Notes: generated by a model not told the origin, from the letters alone. A stretch of 64,000 bases of DNA from Tillandsia leiboldiana (GCA_029204045.2 CM055077.1:17746584-17810583), one strand, 5' to 3'. Counted from the first letter of the stretch, positions 22,876 to 35,630 are shown. Translations and numbers: made by a program.

Positions 22876-24848
22876 ATGGTTGAGGGTAGAAACATCAATC
22901 GACCTCCGTTCTTTGATGGAACCAATTATGCATATTGGAAAGTACGCATGAGAGCGTTTTTAATTTCCATCGATGAACGGGTGTGGCAATCAATCGAAAC
23001 CGGATGGAAACATCCTATTGAAATTGTCGTTGATGCACAAATCCTTAAACCTAGGACGAAGTGGTCAATGGAAGAAATATAATTATCTTCTTACAATGGC
23101 AAGGGAATTAATGCTTTATTTAATGTCTTGTCACAAACTGAGTTCTCTCGCGTCTCGACAAGTGAGACCGAGAAAGAAATCTGGGATACTCTACAAGTTA
23201 CACATGAGGGTACTAGTTTGGTGAAGGTTCAAAAATTGCAGATGCTTACGAGCAAATTTGACTCAATTCACATTGCATAAAATGAAACCTTCACAGATTA
23301 TTATACACGATTGTAAGATATCGTAAATACATGTGCTAACTTGGGAGAGAAAATCTCAGAATCTAAAGTTGTAAGAAAAATTTTGAGAACACTTTCCGAG
23401 AGATTTCGCCCTAAGGTTGCAGCCATTGAAACAGTAAAATACCCGGACGAGATCAAAGTAGAAGAATTAGTTGGTGCACTTCAAACTTATGAAATGACTT
23501 TTCCTACTAACTATTCTTCTGGAAAGCCTTTCTCTTCTTCTAAATCTTCAGGTATTGCATTGAAATCAACAAAATAAGAAGACACAGATTCATCCTCAGA
23601 TTCAGATGATAATCTATCAATGGAGGATTTCAAGAAACAACTTGCATTCTTGATTAGAAAATTTTGCCGAAAGTTTAGAAAGGAAAATTCATGCAAATCT
23701 TCATCCTTCTTTAAATCCAAGAAATGCAAAGGATTTTCAAGTTCAAAATCAAGAAAGCAAGAGGGTTCTTCAAAGGAAAAGAAGAACACCGAGGGACAAA
23801 TTCAGTGCTTCAAATGCAGAGGCTTTGGTCATATATCAACGGAGTGTCCCAGCAAGAATCCGTCTAAGAAGAAGGCTATGCAAGCCGTCACGTGGTATGA
23901 CTCTTCTTCTTCTAACGAGCCGTCTTCCAGTGATGAGGATAAGAACGCCACGACATTTCTTGCATCCACAACTTCACCCTTCGTGTGCTTTTCATCGACT
24001 TCCTCTGGTTCGTTATCCATTTCCTCCTTGAATGAACAAACAGAGTCGGATAATGAACTAAGTGATTCCGAAGGTGAAGATTTTGCTCTCGCCTACTAAA
24101 AATTCCTACGGGATTCAAAGAAATTGGCAAAGCCTAAAAAGAAGTTGAGGAGAAGGTTGTGGGATCTCGAAGATCAATCTAATAAAGCAACTTCTCTCTC
24201 AATGACTCTTGAAGAGGAAAGGGACAACTTGATTAAGATTAACAATTCCCTTTAAGAGAAGAATGAGCATTTTGAAAAAGAACATGTCAAATTAGTTGAA
24301 AACGCTAATTACTTCTTGAAGCTCTATTTCGAGGCACGTCAAGAAAATTTGGAGATGACGAAGACCATATTCCATCTCAAAAAAGATTTGAAAAGGTTCT
24401 CATCGGGACGAACCAAATTGAATAAGTTACTTGGTCTTGATCAAACGAATAGATTGGGCCTTGGATATGATCGAACTTGTGAGGATCCAAGTTCGAGTGA
24501 AACGAAGTTCTTGCTCCAGTCGGTTTTTCCTCTTCCTCCGACTAAAATCATTTTACCCAATGTTGACAAACCTTCTACATCACGATGGAACTCAATGTCA
24601 AACAAGGTATGCCATCGTTGTGGAGAAAAAGGGCACACAAGATCTTCATGCAAATATGGAGCAAAACGAACAAATCAAGTGAATCATGCATCGACTACCA
24701 TCAAAACACCAACTAAAAATCAAAAGAAAATCAACCAAAGGTCAATAACAATGGTAGTACACCCCCTAAGACAACATCGACATGGAAACCAAAGAAAGGT
24801 GGTCAACCAAACAAGACGAATTCACCAAGGAGTTCAAAATCACGATCA
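22876..24848 (+). pseudogene. SIRE gag, with two zinc knuckles, disrupted
   Basis: Starts MVEGRNINRPPFFDGTNYAY, the usual copia/SIRE gag start (FDGTNYAYWK). Most of the reading stays in one frame but is broken by stops at 23080, 23278, 24097 and 24255, among others. Zinc knuckle 1, CFKCRGFGHISTEC, is at 23806-23847; knuckle 2, CHRCGEKGHTRSSC, at 24610-24651. Between them lies a serine/acidic-rich stretch and a coiled-coil-like charged region. Gag forms the particle and binds the genomic RNA. Confidence 0.82.
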
Positions 24849-27800
24849 TTGCTGACGTATTCCAATACTCGTAAGGTTTGGGTGCGCAAAGGTGAACTCT
24901 TCCCTTGTCTTATTATTCACACATCACTACATGCATATGATAATTCGCCTTGGTATTTGGATAGTGGTTGCTCACGGCACATGACCGGTGATAAAACCTA
25001 TTTTAAATCTTTTGAGAAAACCTCCGGAGGACTTGTTGTTTTCGGAGATGGTAGATCTTCAAAAATAGTTGGCAAAGGAACAATCACTATTCCAAACGGC
25101 CCAGTTTTGAACAATATTTTATACGTTGAAGGCCTCAAGACTAATCTCATAAGCATTAGTCAATTGTGTGATGATGGTTTCTAAGTTAATTTTTCTGCAA
25201 TAGAATGTCTTGTAACTGATTTAAACTAATCATTCTTTTTAAAAGGGGTTAGATCACAGAATAATTGTTATGTAGTTCCTAATAAATCCATTGAACATTG
25301 TAACCTAGTTTCACTTGACACCGAGGCTCTTTGGCATGAAAGACTAGGTCACATGAACTTTAAGGAACTATCTAGGATTACACACAAGAATGTTGTTAGA
25401 GGTGTTCCTAAACTAAGCTTCAAAGAGAACATTGTGTGCGGTGGATGTCAAAAGAAAAAACAAACTAGATCTACTCACAAGAATTTGAACTATGTAGGAA
25501 CAAAACGACCATTGAATTATTGCATATGGATTTAATGGGGCCAACTCGTCAACCTAGCTTGGGTGGTAAATGGTACATATTTCTCATGGTTGATGATTTA
25601 TCTAGATTTTCATGGGTTGCATTTTTGAAAGAGAAAGCGGATACTTTCGATTCTTTTCATGATATTTGTCATCGGATTATGATTGAGAAGAATGAAAAGA
25701 TTGTTCATGTTCGCAGTGATAGAGGTGGAGAATTTATAAATTCAAAAATTATCGATTTTTGCTCTTCAAACGGTATAAAACATGAATTCTCCGCACCTTA
25801 TACACGCAACAGAACTGTATAGTCGAGCGCAAAAATAGAGTTGTACAGGAGATGGCGCCTGTTATGTTTCATAGCCGGAAACTTTCTTTATATTTTTGGG
25901 CTGGAGCAATTAACACCGTGGTCTATGCGATCAATCGAATCTATTTGCGCCCGGGTACTTTAAATACTCCATATGAACTATGGTTTAGTAGAAAACCGAA
26001 TATCAAGTATTTTCGTATCTTCGGGAGTCGTTGTTACATTTTACGTGACCGTGAATATCTTGGGAAATTCAACTCTCGTAGTGACGAAAGAATTTTTCTT
26101 GGTTATTCTACCAATAGTAGAGCATATAGAGTATACAATCTTGAATCTAAGACGGTGATTGAATCAATAAATGTTAAAGTAGATGAAGCTTCTCATTTTT
26201 CTTTTGATAAATCTACTCTTGATATGTCTCTTGATGATGAATTAACTGTTGATGATGTTGCATCTGTGCATGATAAGTCTTCTGATAATCTTGATGCATC
26301 TCGTGGTACTTCAAGTCCATCCACTTTACAAGATTCATCACATGTTTCCCCGAGTACCCCTATACCTCAAACTCTTTGAATCTCCAAGGATCATCCTGAA
26401 TCAAACATCATTGGAGATCCTCAAGAAGGAGTCCGAAGTCGGAGACAATTGGAATGTGGAGTTGTATGCTATGTCTCCATGATTGAACCGAAAAATATTG
26501 ATGAAGCTCTTCAAGATGAATATTAGATTGAAGTGATGCAAGAAGAGCTTAATCAATTTGAACGAAACAAGGTTTTGGGAATTGACTAAGCCCCCTAAGC
26601 AACAAAACATCATTGGTACTAAATGAATTTTCAAGAACAAGAAAAATGAAGATGGTACCATTGTGAGGAACAAAGCGCGTTTGGTTGCTCAGGGTTACTC
26701 ACAGGTTGAGGGCATCGATTTTGATGAGACATTCGCCCCGGTTGCCCGTCTCGAGTCCATTCGTATCTTATTCGCGATTGCTTGTCATTTTAAAATCAAA
26801 CTTTTTCAAATGGATGTAAAGAGCGCATTTTTAAATGGTTATTTAAATGAAGAAGTTTATGTGGCTCAACCGAAAGGTTTCATTGATCATAAACTTCCAA
26901 ATCATATTTTTCGATTGAAAAATGCTTTTTATGGACTAAAACAAGCACCGCCAGCATGGTATGAAAGATTAACGAAATATCTTTTGGAAAAGGGCTATAC
27001 TTGAGGGGGAGCCGATCGGACACTCTTTGTGAAGCATTTTCAGGATAACTTCATAGTAGCACAGATTTATGTGGATGACATTGTGTTTGGTGCTACAACA
27101 AACAAGGATGCTTCAAAATTCGCAGAAACGATGGAAAGTGAATTTGAGATGTCCATGATGGGTGAGCTTACATATTTTCTTGGATTGCAGGTTAAACAAT
27201 GTGAAGACGGAATTTATCTTTGTCAATCCAAGTATGCAAAGGAGTTGATCAAGAAATTCGGATTGGAAGATTCTAAAGACTTTCTGACTTCTATGGGAAC
27301 TAGCAATAAGGGACTAGGAAGTGAATCTCACGGAGAGAGTGTAGACGAGAAATTGTACAGAAGCATGATCGGAAGTCTTCTCTACCTTACGGCTAGTCGT
27401 CCAGATATTTCTTTCAGTATTGGTATTTGTGCGCGTTATCAATCTGCACCAAAAGAAATTCACCTAAAAGCAATTAAAAGGATCATCCCGTATGTGAAAG
27501 GTACAGTAAATTTTGGAATTTGGTATCCTATGGGCACATCTCTTGATATTATAGGATATTCGGATGCCGATTGGGCTAGATCAATAGATGATCGGAAAAG
27601 CACTAGTGGAGCATACTTTTATCTTGGCCATTGTCTTGTTGCATGGCATAGTAAAAAGCAAAATTGCATTGCTCTATCTACTGCCGAGGCGGAATACATA
27701 TATGCGGGAAGTTGCTCGACTCAATTGATTTGGATGAAAAGTGTATTGAGTGACTTTCTGATTCCCGCGACCTCGGTAACGATTTTGTGTGACAACACCA

Positions 27801-28014
27801 GTGCCATCAATATTTCTAAAAACCATGTGTAGCACTCGAGAACAAAACACATTGAATTAAGATATCATTTTCTAAAAGAACTAGTTGAATCAAACACTTT
27901 GCAAACTTCCTATGTATCGACTGATGATCAACTAGCCGATATTTTGACAAAACCTTTGGATCAAAAACGTTTTATTCATTTGCGAAAAGCAATTGGTATG
28001 CTTTCTTTTAAATA
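24849..28014 (+). pseudogene. SIRE copia pol: protease, integrase, RT, RNase H; disrupted
   Basis: Domains in order: protease with active site WYLDSGCSRHMTG (Asp codon 24960-24962); integrase zinc region LWHERLGHMNFKEL (near 25330); integrase core HMDLMGP (near 25522) with SDRGGEF (near 25720); RT from ARLVAQGYSQVEGIDFDETF (near 26675) with the catalytic YVDD at 27068-27079; RNase H with SDADWARSIDDRKSTSGAYF (near 27560); tail ADILTKPLDQKRF, ending TAA near 28014. Damage includes frameshifts near 25185, 25535 and 25803, stops between 26380 and 26660, TGA at 27002, and TAG at 27830 where the family has CAG. The copia order (integrase before RT) is clear. Not functional. Confidence 0.88.
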
Positions 28015-29525
28015 ACTATTTTTTGAACCATTGCTAGTTAGGTTTTGTTTTTTATTTTTGTTCTTTTTGTTTGTAAATATGCATTCTATAACATTAACGG
28101 AGCATTAGCAATATTGACTTTAATTGCATCCTTTCATATCTTGAGAAGTTTATTATAATTTGGATATCATTATAACTCATTTGATGCAATGATCATTTAT
28201 ATCAATTATTTTATCTTTAATTGATCAAAGTCATTATCTCACTCAATGATCTCTTGGTATTATTTTTTTCTTATTTAATGATTGAAATAAGTATGAACAC
28301 GAGATCAATTTTTGATTGACTACTTAATATCTTACATAATTAATAGCCAATTGAGGGGGAGTTTATTATAGTTTTTCATGCTCATAAGATGTGAAAAGAG
28401 TTACATCCATCAGTGGAGTGTGAAAACTACCACCTCATGGAGGAAAGAGCTACCATCTCGGTCGTCCGAGTAGTGTGTGCAGCTACCATATATTTTTGAA
28501 AAGCATGGTTTTAATGTTTATTTTTGTTAATCAATGCTAAATGAAATATTTGATTCATTCAATAATTTCATGGTTGGTATAAGGTGGGATTTTTGAAAGA
28601 TACTCAAAGAGCCACTGCCTTCAACTTGTTGATTAAATTAAATTATCTAACTTATTAGAGATTTCAAACATCTATCGATCTTGGTGCTTAATTTTCTTTG
28701 CTCAATTGATGATTTGATAAATTTTTTACTCATTAGATCGTGATTGATGTTTCGAACTTGCTCAACTTTAAAGGTTATAATTTTTATAAATTTTTATTTT
28801 ACAATTTAGAATATTTTGATAGATTTTTCATAATCTATTTCTTTTCATGTGAAATACTCTTTTTTTTTTTTGTTTAAAGTTAATATGCAAGAATGCTTAC
28901 ATACTTTTTATAAATTTTTTGGAATTTTTTAAAAATTTTCTGAAGAAAAAGTTGCAGGCAGTCCGGACTGGGGTCAGGCCGTCCGGATCTTGAACGATGG
29001 AATTCTCTGCGCAAATCCAGTCCGAACTGACTTCCCGATGATCCGGATTGGACGCTAGGTTTTAATAAGCTACCGATAGGTTTGATTTCTTTTACACTTC
29101 TTCAAATTGGTTTTTGCTCCCACTATTTCTCTCTTTAGAACCCAAGAGTACTTGGATCTCTTCTTGACATGATTTTACTCCATCCAAGTAAGGTTTTCAG
29201 ATCTAATCTCGGTTTTTCTCAGTTTTTGCTTAGTTCTTGAAAACGAGATAGAAATCCAAGCATAGAACTCAATTTTTCATGTTTTTCTCTGAAATTTCTT
29301 ATATAAATTGACTTCTGAATGTCTAGAAAACCTTTCTATGCTTGTTCTTCATGGATTAAACAGATTTTTAGGCTTCGATTTCGGAAATTTCGGATTTAGG
29401 GCATTTTTTTTGAAATTTATTGAAAATAAGGAATTGATCTATTTTTATAATTATTTTTGCAAATCTTTCTTGATTCCTACCTTCTACATGAGATAAGGAT
29501 TATTTGGGTATAATTTTTTAAATTT
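28015..29525 (+). other. Non-coding spacer between SIRE pol and the env-like frame
   Basis: AT-rich, no open frame. A cluster of AGTCCGGA-type motifs lies at 28960-29050, matching the motif repeated in the LTR U3. Confidence 0.6.
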
Positions 29526-31627
29526 TTGAAATTAAACATCTTTTTCATGTATTTTGGAGTTCTTGCTCACAGGAGAGTTTTTGAAAAATTCTTCAAGATG
29601 GTTTTTGGCTGGATCTTAGTTTTCATCACGGCCCTGGTCAGCACACGAGTGACCAATAAACTGAAACGAGCACGTAAGGACAAGGACGACACTGAATGTG
29701 TACCCCTGGAAGACTCGGAAACTGAGTCCGAGGATCGGGAGAAAACTGTGGAAGGGGCTAAACAAGCAGCAAAAGGGAAATCTCTTGCAACCCCTACCTC
29801 CGCTAAGGCAAAGACACCTCCAACCACAGCTGAGAAAGGAAAAGCTCTAATGGAACCTCTTTCTATGAAGAAAAAAAGTGTTGCGCGAAAAAAAACACGA
29901 GCTGGAGGGATTCACATTGAGGAACCACTAGCAAGTACGCCACCTCCACCAGTTGAAAATGTCGTTCATATCGACTCATACCGAATGCAAGCGTTTGAAA
30001 ATCGTGAATGCATTGGCGAGCGACATGTGAATGTTGGAAATTTGAGAGATAGGTCGACGGCTTTTGGTACTCTTTCCGAACGAGCCGGTCTTTCTCATAT
30101 TTGTAAGTTTCGAGAGACTACCGGGTATTGCATTCGCCTTGTCAGGACTTTCTATCTGTGCGCTAATCAGCTTCAGGAGATTGAAGATCGACAAATGGAG
30201 TTTCACACTACGGTCCGGAACACCAAGCTAACAATAACGCCTCAACTCATTGGCGAGATGTTAGGGATGAAAGCTCAGCTGGACGGGACTCATTAGATGA
30301 AAGGACAGATCATGACCTCTACTATTTGGAGGATGGTCGTTGATGGCATCTGCATGCCAGATACTAGGTCAGTCGGAAATTCCGTATTTTCGAAGGAGCT
30401 TCGACCTGAATATCGATATTTGAACTTTATTGTGTGCTACAACATATTATCGAACATGCAGACCAAAGTTTTGAGATAGGTGTGACACCCCCGGAATTTG
30501 GATTAGTCCTATATATAAATGATATAATAAGACTAAATCTCTTAACCCAGCTATAACATTTTGGATGGTAGCAAGACCCAAGAGGTTAAGAGAGTTAAGC
30601 GTGCTAGAGCTAGAGTAGTTTAGGATGGGTAACCCCCTGGGAAGTTGAGGCGTCATAATTGATATCTGAGCCATTCACCAGCCGGAAATGTGATATGAGT
30701 CTCGGCTGAGCCAGGGTTATATAGCGGGTAGAGCGAGGCTCCCCGGCTAATGACCGTTGTGGGTGGAGTGCAGCTCCCCATAAGGTTGGCTAAGGCTAGC
30801 GAGACGAGTCTCACATCGCCTGGTGCTTGTGAGTGTCTTTGAGCCTGACGAGGACGTCAGGGCTTAAAGGGGGAAAGAATGTGACACCCCCGAAATTTGG
30901 ATTAGTCATATATATAAATGATATAATAAGACTAAATCTCTTAACCCGGCTATAGCATTTTGGGTGGTAGCAAGACCCAAGAGGTTAAGAGAGTTAAGCG
31001 TGCTAGAGCTAGAGTAGTTTAGGATGGGTAATCCCTTGGGAAGTTAGGGCGCCATAATGGGATAGAATGTTATTTTTATATCTTTTGGGACATCCCACAG
31101 CCGCTCAGGGGTTGAACATCAATATTCCTTACCTCATTTGGTCGAGAATAGCTCGATATGTGGAGCATCCACATCCAACGGAGCGACTTCCTTTCCCAAT
31201 GATCATTATGCGGATCTTCAAGAAATTCAATGTTGATACTCATTTTTTGAGTTACATGTATAGTCTGGGAACCATCAATGATTCGACAGTTGTGAAGTCA
31301 TTCCCTCGACAACCTGAGGACACACCAACCCCTCTGAGGAGCACAAGACCTTCAACCTCCTCACAAGCAAAGTCAGCACCTGTAGCACCAGTAGTAGCCA
31401 CAGCACAAGCTTTTGATACTTCCGAGGATGACTCCTCAATCACTTCCATATACCGCGAGCAACAACGACTTTCATCCGAGCAAGAGCGCATTTCTCTGGA
31501 TCTCCAGCGCATTATTGCAGACCAAAATGATCTTCGCAAGAAGTATTCGACTCTTACAAAGTCGGTCAAGAAAATTTTTGATAAGCTGGGATGTTGCAGC
31601 TCGGACAGCGGCTCCAGTTCTGAGTAA
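29526..31627 (+). pseudogene. SIRE env-like third ORF, split by a TRIM
   Basis: The frame is open 29526-30296 (a more likely start is the ATG at 29598), has one stop at 30294-30296, continues in the same frame to 30479, is interrupted by the TRIM at 30481-31054, and resumes in another frame at 31067-31627. The product has a basic/serine/acidic N-terminal part (KLKRARKDKDD, ETESEDREK), a conserved middle (RNTKLTITPQLIGEMLG) and a C-terminal coiled-coil-like part (REQQRLSSEQERISLDLQRI). In SIRE/Maximus elements a frame here is called env-like; its function is not established. I see no strong signal peptide or convincing transmembrane segment beyond a short hydrophobic N-terminus. Confidence 0.65.
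30481..31054 (+). mobile_element. TRIM retrotransposon, 574 bp, nested in the env-like ORF
   Basis: LTRs of 175 bp at 30481-30655 and 30880-31054, both beginning TGTGACACCCCCG; a primer-site-like TGATATCTGAGCC at 30660-30672; a purine tract AAAGGGGGAAAGAA before the second LTR; a 224-bp internal region with no coding capacity. The shared TAAT after each LTR and the near-matching flanks (GATAG on both sides, shifted by one or two bases) leave the exact target duplication unresolved. A second, rearranged copy of the family lies at 16860-17304. Confidence 0.85.
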
Positions 31628-32263
31628 ATTTTTTTTAAGAAAGAGTTTTTTTTTACTTTTCACTTGCATGCATCAAACTCTTTTTGCATTTGTTCTTTCG
31701 TTTTGCATCTTTCTTGCACTATCTTCCCTTCAGTTTACTTTTGGCCTTTTCGATGACAAGAAGGGGGAGATGATCATGAGAACATGGAACTATTTGATAC
31801 TTGCTCTGAACACTAACTCACTAACTATTTGGGCATGTAAATATTCTAATTGCTAACAAGTGAACAAGTGACTGGAACTAGAACTGAACATGTATAACTT
31901 TAGAACTTTGAACTACTTGAACCTGAACTCTGAACTTTTATGAATTGTTAGACATGGGAATTTGCTTGTTTATATTTGTAAATGTCTAATGTTAAATATA
32001 ATCTCTTTGGTTGCTTATCGATTAAATTCTTGTGGTATTAATGTTTTTCTTCTGTCAAGAATTTTTCTTTTGCAGAGAGTATAAGATTTGAAGACTCCAA
32101 ACTGTGTTTAAGTTTAGAGTTTGTATTAGGAGTTCATCTCTTGTATTATATTTTATTTGGATCGTTCATGCGTATTTTTGTTGTTTGGTGATTGCAACAA
32201 AAATCGTTTTTCTTTATTTTTGTGGATTGTATGTTTTGTCACGAAACCGCCAAAGAGGGAGAT
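31628..32263 (+). other. SIRE 3' untranslated region and polypurine tract
   Basis: No gene. It ends with AAAGAGGGAGA at 32252-32262 directly before the 3' LTR, the primer for plus-strand synthesis. Confidence 0.75.
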
Positions 32264-33746
32264 TGTTAAGGATTTTTGTATTGGCGTATTTCGTGGAATT
32301 GATTAAGTCTTGAAGATTGAAGATGGAGATTTGAAGATCAAAGACATCAATCTCAAGAAGAATGAATTCAAATTGATCAGATATGTTTAATTAAATATTT
32401 TTGGTGATTTGAATACATTTTTGTAGATTAGAAACACTTGGAATATTTTCTATGACTTAGAAATAAAAAACTGGACATTTTCAGTGTTCTGGATCCGGAT
32501 CAGACAGATCGAGTCCGGACCCCGAACATGGTTTGGTTCATGCGAAATCCAGTCCGGATCAACCTGCTTTCAGTCCGGACTCCGAACATTGATTTTTTTA
32601 TGTCGCATGAATCAGTCCGGATCAGACCCAATCCAGTCTGGACCCCGAACCATTGATTCTGGATTTTTAACGCCAGTCCGGACCGTCGTAAATCCAGTCC
32701 GAATTGTCGTGCGGGAAAATTATGTTGTAGGCAGTTTTTTATTCTTATATCTTTCCAAAAGGTTTCTAAACTATAAATAGACCCTAGAGATCTTATTTTT
32801 TGGTAAGCCGAAAAAGATCCACATATAGAGAAGAAAGAAAAAACACGTTCTATTTTATGTTTCTTCATCTATATTTATCGATTTGATTCTTAGGGTTTCT
32901 CAACTCTTTATTCTTTTCAAGAATCAAATTGATGAATACTTAGACAGTGTTTTTCTTATCTATCTATAATTTTCTAAGTATTCAGAATCGCCAACACCAA
33001 TAAACAAACAACGATTTCCGGAAGGAACATCGGCGCGTGGATTCGCGTGGCCTTGTGGATTCAAAGTGTATCGACTTTGTGGATTCGGAGTTAGGCGCGT
33101 TCGTGTGATCGACTCGTGCTACATTGGTGATGACCGTGGATTCGGTTAGACTTCGTGGATTCGAAGTTGGACTCAAATCGTGTGATCGAGGCGCGTTGAG
33201 GACTGCGGAGAAGATCTACTTGGAGCGTATGGAAAAGGTTGAGTCATAGGCACCACAACAAAATTAGGTTATAGGGACACATCTTTGTGACACTTTTGTA
33301 TAAGTGTCCTATCTATATTTCATCTATATCCAAAATTAGGTTACAGGGACACATTTTTGGGACACATTACAATAATGTGTCGTATACACCCTAGCGACGA
33401 CACGTATAGCGACACTAATTATAAGTGTCGGTATTTTTGCTAGCGGCATTTTTTTTCAGCTTTTAGAAACACTTAAAAGTGTCGCTATAGCATAGTTTTG
33501 TTGTAGTGAGGTTTGCGCTATATCACCTTGTACGTGTTTTAATCTTAGTGGATTTTTTCGTGTGATCGGTCCCATAGTTTTTTACTCATGGATTGGAGTT
33601 TTCCACGTAAAATCTTACGTACCCTTTTTACTTTCCGCATCGGGTTATTTTTACGCAAAGATTTTTGAGTTTTATTATTTACACCTATCCACCCCCCCTC
33701 TAGGTGGTTTTTTCTCTATTTTAGATCCTTGGATCTCATAACCCCA
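32264..33746 (+). repeat. 3' LTR of the SIRE element, carrying a CACTA MITE
   Basis: Starts TGTTAAGGATTTTTG and ends CATAACCCCA; 1483 bp because of the 258-bp insertion at 33251-33508. TATA box TATAAATA at 32772-32779; five exact AGTCCGGA motifs between about 32510 and 32700. Many substitutions relative to the 5' LTR show an old insertion. Confidence 0.88.
33251..33508. mobile_element. CACTA-type MITE, 258 bp
   Basis: Ends are CACCACAACAAAA and TTTTGTTGTAGTG, i.e. the CACTACAACAAAA terminal repeat of plant CACTA elements with one change on the left. The perfect 3-bp target duplication AGG (33248-33250, 33509-33511) is the size CACTA transposases make. Subterminal ACACTT/AAGTGT motifs recur inside. 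The 5' LTR of the same element lacks it, giving an empty-site control. Confidence 0.92.
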
Positions 33747-34688
33747 GTGGACACGCATGGCGGCGGCGGAGTAGTACGCGCTGGCCGTAGGCGCACGCGG
33801 CAGCGGCGGCGCGCGTCTGCAAGCGCGCTTACGCAAGTACACGCGGCGGCAACGACGGCGCGGCTAGCGGAGGCCAAGGCGTGCAACGGCGATGGAGATT
33901 GGGCACCCGAATCTTACGACGGCCAAGAACCCCCACAGTCGTCTACTCCGGCTCCGACGGTGACGGTTCGACTCCGATCTTTTACGGCGCACGGATGAGG
34001 AAGAAGACGAAATCTTGGAAGATGGACTTCTAGGGTTTTCTCTTATGTTAAGAGAATTCTAAATCCCCTCAAGATATTTATAAGGGATTTCGCCTACTTC
34101 GCAGAGCCCGGTTGTTAAACCCGAACCTATTATCTAGCGGGTCCCGCTCCGCTTTTCTCGAAAAGCGTGCCAAAAGTCTAAACGTTCCGTAAAACTCGTT
34201 TCACGGATCTCGATGCGCCAAACACCCTAATGGGTACCGAAAATACCAAAAACCGATTTTCGGATCCATTTTATCCAAAAAAAGTGCTTTTTCGGGAGAT
34301 CCAAATATCGGATTTGAGATTCAATTGCACCGTCGTTCTCCGTTTGACGACGCCGATAGAGTAACGATCTTCTTTTCCGAAGATCTCACCAGATTAGCAG
34401 TCAAAAATTTTTACGAGGAAAACCCGTTCTTCCGTCAATTTCCGTTTTACATGATTTTTAGAGCAACCAGTATAGTGAATTTGAAAACGGACTTGAAAAT
34501 TCCCTTCAACAACGATTCACTAATAATCTAGTGAAAGAGATCCCGAGGATTTAATCCTCAAAAAGTTGAAAATAACACCCTCTTTAAATTTTGAAAAATG
34601 CCAATTTAATTCAAAATGTCGAATTCAAATACAAATTCCAAAATTTGAAGTATTGTTATTACAGGCGATCCCCTTCCTCAACAAAATG
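33747..34688. other. Degenerate LTR-like sequence, no gene
   Basis: GC-rich 33747-34000, then AT-rich. The block GGGCACCCGAATCTTACG near 33901 resembles the U3 box GGGCGCCCGAATCTCACG of LTR A. An 89-codon open frame here has arginine/alanine-rich, compositionally driven content and no recognisable domain. Confidence 0.35.
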
Positions 34689-35105
34689 GCACACTGCTGG
34701 TGGAAGGCGGAATTAGCGAAGCTGACCGATGCCGCCTTGCCTTCACTAACTTAGGAGGAGTTTCAGAGACACCTATTTGCTACATACTTCCCCGACAGCG
34801 CCATGCAACAACTGGAGGATGACTTCACGAATCTCAAATAGGGGAGTCGTACAGTTCAAGAGTATGAGTACGAGTTCTCCCGTATCGTCAGTTGTCTTCC
34901 CTCCGTTTTGCGTAGCGAGTGGGACAAGGCGCGGTGTTTCGAGCAGGGACTTTGACCCGGCATCTATTTGAAGGTTCAACTGCTAAACATCGCGACCTAC
35001 AGAGAGCTTGTCGATCGATCCCGTCTGGTTGAGCGGGGCGAGGCCGTAGTGCGCCAGCAGCGAGAGGCCTATGAGAAGGACAAGGGGAAGGAGAATAAGA
35101 GGTAG
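34689..35105 (+). pseudogene. Gypsy gag (capsid domain) pseudogene
   Basis: One reading frame, no frameshift: AHCWWKAELAKL, then EEFQRHLFATYFPDSAMQQL, SRTVQEYEYEFSRIVSCLP, WDKARCFEQGL, TYRELVDRSRLVERGEAVV. This matches the retrotransposon gag domain (PF03732-type) seen in the intact gag at 48984. In-frame stops occur at TAG, TAG and TGA (near 34753, 34841 and 34952), and the frame ends TAG at 35103. Both ends are missing. Confidence 0.8.
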
Positions 35106-35630
35106 TCGGTGGCTCTGGGGGTCAGTCCAGCTCTAAGCGGCACCCTAAGCATCCGCGCCAGTAGTCTCATATAGTCCATCGGGTCCGTCGGGATATGTAC
35201 CAGAGGATCCTCCTCGACGACCTGATATTGTTTATCGTAGACGCCCATGGCAATGACAGTTGCAGTCACCCCACGCAAATCAGCCCTCATCTTCAACTCC
35301 TCCATAGCCAGAGGGCACAACTATCACACATCTCGACCAATTTGATGTTATAAAGCCATTCGATTAGCCCACATTGTCTTTTGTGTAGTTTTATTTATAT
35401 TATTGTGTTGTGATGTGATGTGATGTTGTATTTATATATTTTTTTATGTGCCGTTACATATATATCATTATATTCGTAATGATTTGATGTGATGTGATAT
35501 TCTTACTGTTCATTGATGTATTTAATTATTGTTTCAATGTTTGATTGTATTGTTCAAACTTGTATATTGTATAATATTAAAATTTGAAGTATTTTTTAAG
35601 TTAAGTGTGTGGCACGCAGAATACGGGGTA
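35106..35630. other. No feature recognised
   Basis: Short degenerate GC-richer stretch, then AT-rich DNA with repeated TGTGATGTGATG. No coding or mobile-element signature found. Confidence 0.5.

Larger units (their letters stand above)
21584..33746 (+). mobile_element. SIRE/Maximus copia retrotransposon, degenerate, about 12.2 kb
   Basis: Has both LTRs (21584-22842; 32264-33746), primer site, gag with two zinc knuckles, pol in the copia order protease-integrase-RT-RNase H, a third env-like frame, and a purine tract. The third frame after pol is the mark of the SIRE/Maximus lineage. It is dead: all three genes have stops or frameshifts, and it carries a nested TRIM and a nested CACTA MITE. 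The flanks do not match as a target duplication (GTGCC left, GTGGA right), and gypsy pol on the left does not resume on the right. Confidence 0.88.

Noticed and set aside
29598..31627. Env-like frame as a true viral envelope gene
   Set aside because: No signal peptide, cleavage site or clear transmembrane anchor can be seen; the name env-like reflects position in SIRE elements only, and this copy is broken.
33729..33998. 89-codon ORF rich in Arg and Ala
   Set aside because: Starts within the SIRE LTR end and runs into GC-rich LTR-like DNA; no domain and no support for transcription.
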